A stretch of 11,727 nt of DNA from CAYPTJ01 sp964413845 (lineage in GTDB: Bacteria > Patescibacteriota > WWE3 > 9FT-COMBO-53-11), in the NCBI GenBank assembly GCA_964413845.1, contig CAYPTJ010000015.1, positions 1 to 11,727 of the forward strand, given 5' to 3'. Position numbers and translations under genes: made by a program. The notes beneath the pieces are model-generated. The model searched no databases. It was not told the origin of the DNA and saw only the letters and a program-made list of their open reading frames with translations. Shown one piece after another: positions 10,073 through 11,727 of the stretch. Each line of letters begins with the position of its first letter. Position 1 is the first letter of the stretch.

Positions 10073-10552
10073 CTTCAGCTCAACCTTTGCTCCCGCCGCC
10101 TCCAGCTTCTTTTTCGCTTCCTCGGCATCCTCTTTCTTCGCTCCTTCAAGAACGGGCTTTGGTGCACTCTCAACTAACTCCTTTGCTTCCTTAAGCCCCA
10201 AGTTTTGATTAATCTCCCGAACCGCCTTAATCGCCGCAATCTTGTTTTCCCCGGCGGCTACCAAAATCACATCAAAGGTTGCTTTCTCCCCCGCCCCCGC
10301 CACTCCTGCTTCCGTAGCCGGCGTTTCTCCCGGAGCAACCGCTGACACAGAGGCAACGGGCACCGCCGCAGTTACCCCAAACTTCTCCTCCAACGCTTTG
10401 ACCAATTCGTTAAGCTCCAAAACCGACATCTCCTCAACCGCCTTAAGAATTTCTTGAGCCTTTTTGGAAAGTTTTGCCACCTCTTTCTTTCCACCTTCGC
10501 TTTTAGCTTCAGCAGATTTCACTTTGCTCAACTTCTCTTTTTCTTCAGCCAC
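10070..10552 (-). CDS. rplL: 50S ribosomal protein L7/L12 with N-terminal extension
   Basis: Stalk protein recruiting translation GTPases. The C-terminal domain is canonical: FDVILVAAGENKIAAIKAVREIN, then LGLKEAKELVESAPKPV and KKKLEAAGAKVELK. An N-terminal dimerisation helix pair (LSKKAQEILKAVEEMSVLELNELVKALEEKFGV) and an Ala/Val/Pro hinge precede it. About 35 charged residues (EEKEKLSKVKSAEAKSEGGKK) are added before the usual start, making 160 residues against the normal 120-130. Of several in-frame GTG codons I choose 10552, because GGGGAGG stands 8 bp before it; the GTG at 10561 would overlap that SD. The start overlaps the rplJ stop by 8 nt, which favours translational coupling to L10. 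Confidence 0.95.
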   Translation of the reverse strand: MAEEKEKLSKVKSAEAKSEGGKKEVAKLSKKAQEILKAVEEMSVLELNELVKALEEKFGVTAAVPVASVSAVAPGETPATEAGVAGAGEKATFDVILVAAGENKIAAIKAVREINQNLGLKEAKELVESAPKPVLEGAKKEDAEEAKKKLEAAGAKVELK

Positions 10553-11180
10553 TAAAACCACCTCCCCTCACTCTACCTACCTCGGTTAAAACAGTTACCA
10601 AGCTCCTCTGAGTTCCTTTTAAAATAAGGGCGAACTTTGTGATTGGGGAAACTAAAACCGTTACCAACCGTCCCTCCAAAACTGCTCTTGCCGGAAGATG
10701 AGCAAGCTCCAATACTCCCTCAGTAGCAAGAAGATCTCCCTCGAAGACTCCAAACTTAACTGTACCTTTCTCCTTAAAAGCAGAAACCAGCGTTTTGATG
10801 CTTTCAATCGGGTCTGCTTTTTTGGAAAGAAGAACGGCAGTTGGTCCAGTAAGATCAGGAAGAGAAAGTTTTGATTTTTGCGCCGCGAGTTTAATCAAGG
10901 TATTTTTTACAACTTTCAGCTCTGCCCCCCGCCCGTGGCGACCCGCTTCGCCGCGAGGCGAGGGCCCGCCTGTGGCGGCCAGCTGTGAAAGCCTCTTTCG
11001 AAGATCAGTCATCTCCAAAACCGAAAGTCCTGAGTAGTCGGAAAAAATGATCGCTTGGGATTCTTTGAATCCCTCCGCAAGCTTTTCAACCTGTTGAATC
11101 TTTTGGGCCCGAGGCCCATTCGTCCCAAGGACGACAGGACTTGGTCCTGCAACCTTGGGCTGATCTTCTTTTTTCATCAT
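10545..11180 (-). CDS. rplJ: 50S ribosomal protein L10 with repeat-derived insertion
   Basis: L10 anchors L7/L12 dimers on the ribosome. Family landmarks: AIIFSDYSGLSVLEMTDLRKRL (43-64), ELKVVKNTLIKLA (87-99), LTGPTAVLLSKKADPIESIK, and the C-terminal L12-binding helix region. Two additions are seen. Residues 1-25 form a Pro/Gly-rich N-terminal extension (KVAGPSPVVLGTNGP). Residues 67-85 (LAATGGPSPRGEAGRHGRG) are inserted between the strand/helix before ELKVVKN; they come from an interspersed GC-rich repeat. Length 211 against about 170. No Shine-Dalgarno precedes ATG 11180. A leader with attenuator features precedes it, and rplL overlaps its 3' end; rplK and rplA, usual upstream partners, are absent here. 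Confidence 0.95.
   Translation of the reverse strand: MMKKEDQPKVAGPSPVVLGTNGPRAQKIQQVEKLAEGFKESQAIIFSDYSGLSVLEMTDLRKRLSQLAATGGPSPRGEAGRHGRGAELKVVKNTLIKLAAQKSKLSLPDLTGPTAVLLSKKADPIESIKTLVSAFKEKGTVKFGVFEGDLLATEGVLELAHLPARAVLEGRLVTVLVSPITKFALILKGTQRSLVTVLTEVGRVRGGGFSG
10926..10982 (-). repeat. GC-rich palindromic repeat inserted in frame within rplJ
   Basis: A 57-bp block of GCCCGCCTGTGGCGG and CTTCGCCGCGAGGCG-like units, exactly 19 codons, sits where other L10 proteins run straight into the ELKVVKN segment. GCCCGCCTNTGGCGG recurs at 11207-11221 in the leader, and GGCGAGGC in the 8218-8245 hairpin. Confidence 0.8.
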
Positions 11181-11195
11181 TTTAGTTCACAACAT

Positions 11196-11227
11196 CAGCC
11201 AGACCTGCCCGCCTCTGGCGGGGGCTG
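11196..11227 (-). repeat. Hairpin-forming repeat just upstream of rplJ
   Basis: CCCGCC-TCT-GGCGGG stem with an outer CAGCC/GGCTG, sharing the GCCCGCCTNTGGCGG unit with the insertion inside rplJ. It lies about 16-47 nt before the rplJ ATG. Confidence 0.65.
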
Positions 11228-11241
11228 ATTGTCCTCTGAAC

Positions 11242-11384
11242 AAAAAAACCTCGTCCAAAGACGAGGTCCTATCTTCCTCGCCCCTCGATTGCACTCGGGG
11301 CGACCCTGAGCAGAGTCGAACGGGTCGGCGAGCAGATTAAGTCCACTGCGCTAAAGCTTCGCGGACACTCGCTGTCTTTGGACA
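11242..11384 (-). promoter_or_regulatory. rplJ leader attenuator: terminator with complementary antiterminator strand
   Basis: On the minus strand ACCTCGTC-TTTG-GACGAGGT (11267-11248) followed by seven T makes a strong intrinsic terminator about 60 nt before rplJ. GTCCAAAGAC at 11383-11374, near the predicted 5' end of the transcript, is perfectly complementary over 10 nt to GTCTTTGGAC (11262-11253) of the terminator, so the two pairings exclude each other. Between them lie a CGCCCC/GGGGCG hairpin (11279-11302) and two interspersed repeats. L10-L12 feedback is a plausible ligand, as in other bacteria, but this is inferred. Confidence 0.6.
11301..11361 (-). repeat. Interspersed repeats within the rplJ leader
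   Basis: CGACCC/GGGTCG arms (11301-11327) enclose a CCTGAGCAGAGTCGAACGG unit. CGCTAAAGCTTCG (11349-11361) matches the tRNA-spacer repeat at 8256-8277. They lengthen the leader loop. Confidence 0.6.
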
Positions 11385-11390
11385 AAGATA

Positions 11391-11419
11391 AATTTAGCAC
11401 AATCTTCCTCCTGCGTCAA
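11391..11419 (-). promoter_or_regulatory. Promoter of rplJ-rplL
   Basis: Minus-strand -35 TTGACG (11419-11414), 17-bp spacer, -10 TAAATT (11396-11391) with TGC extension. Predicted start near 11384, so the antiterminator strand GTCCAAAGAC is at the very 5' end. Confidence 0.7.
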
Positions 11420-11421
11420 CC

Positions 11422-11450
11422 TTGACAGTTAACAGGACTTGTGTTACCTT
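11422..11450 (+). promoter_or_regulatory. Promoter of the right-edge membrane-protein gene
   Basis: -35 TTGACA (11422-11427), 17-bp spacer, weak -10 TACCTT (11445-11450). It stands back to back with the rplJ promoter; the two -35 boxes form the palindrome GTCAACCTTGAC. Confidence 0.5.
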
Positions 11451-11483
11451 TAAGCCAAAATCCTATAGGAGTAAGGAGGAGAG

Positions 11484-11727
11484 ATGGGTTATCTTTCTTG
11501 GATTCTAGGAGGGGTAGTGGCACTGCTTTTCGGTTTCTTGGCCCCCCTTGAAGATTACCGGGAGGAGCTGCGATCTAAGCTTTTAGGAGTACAGGGATTT
11601 GGTCACGTCCTTTTCGGGAACCGACAAACCTCGCCTTTTGCCGGCTTCCTTCTCGCTATTTTTACGATAGTACGGTTTCTCTTAGAGGTTCCTCTCTGGG
11701 TGCTCTACTGGGCTTGGCGAAGCTACT
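11484..11727 (+). CDS. Small membrane protein, 3' end outside window
   Basis: ATG 11484 with a strong SD (AAGGAGGAG) opens a frame of 81 codons to the window edge, MGYLSWILGGVVALLFGFLA and on. Two hydrophobic segments are seen, about residues 4-20 and 57-75 (FAGFLLAIFTIVRFLLEVPLW). A charged stretch lies between (PLEDYREELRSKLLGVQG). I do not recognise the family. The first segment could be an anchor or an uncleaved signal. It is divergent from rplJ, sharing a 300-bp regulatory region, and its SD is of the same AGGAGGAGAG type as the small genes at 4386 and 5582. Confidence 0.65.
   Translation, partial: MGYLSWILGGVVALLFGFLAPLEDYREELRSKLLGVQGFGHVLFGNRQTSPFAGFLLAIFTIVRFLLEVPLWVLYWAWRSY

Overview
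The window reads like a chromosome segment of a Candidate Phyla Radiation (Patescibacteria) bacterium, most likely of the Microgenomates type. Evidence: very compact small proteins, a helicase-dead PriA, a zinc-type L28, a stand-alone GIY-YIG protein and a four-helix 'S23/IVS' protein. There are also many short interspersed repeats (CCTTCGACAAGCTCAGG-like, GCCCGCCTnTGGCGG-like, TTCGAATTT-like) that enter intergenic DNA, tRNA spacers, leaders and reading frames. TGA is used as an ordinary stop in several genes, so the code looks standard. The lineage is an inference from gene content.

Layout. 1-877: 3' part of a repeat-rich surface protein. 1039-1631: a TrpR/YerC-like regulator with a strong promoter whose -10 lies in a palindrome; a near-identical palindrome lies beyond the gene. 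1700-4345: divergent dprA (DNA uptake/recombination) and a shortened PriA. 4386-5960: small unrecognised proteins on both strands, including a tautomerase-like protein and a gene split by a one-base frameshift in a G5 tract. 5998-7169: degV and a convergent RRM RNA-binding protein.

7359-8610 is a minus-strand RNA/translation block. A 6S-like RNA with its own extended -10 and terminator is followed by a promoter and tRNA-Thr(UGU), tRNA-Tyr(GUA), tRNA-Thr(GGU), rpmG (L33) and tRNA-Trp(CCA). This echoes the classical thrU-tyrU-glyT-thrT-tuf and rpmG-trnW-secE-nusG order. Where secE would be expected sits a GIY-YIG gene, bounded by repeats and by a 19-bp duplication of the tRNA-Trp 3' end.

8614-11483: an M50 site-2-protease-like membrane protein, rpmB (L28) with a structured leader, a four-helix-bundle gene framed by inverted ~10-mer repeats, then rplL and rplJ. 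rplJ carries a repeat-derived insertion. Its leader holds a terminator plus a perfectly complementary 10-nt antiterminator strand near the predicted transcript 5' end. A divergent promoter starts a truncated membrane-protein gene at the right edge.

The best candidate for something undescribed is the repeated pattern of a small gene bracketed by short inverted repeats and placed next to translation genes (GIY-YIG at tRNA-Trp, four-helix bundle between rpmB and rplL), together with repeat units inserted in frame into rplJ and the surface protein. This suggests a non-autonomous repeat system that moves or tolerates tiny cassettes. That reading is inference; the repeats and duplications are seen directly.
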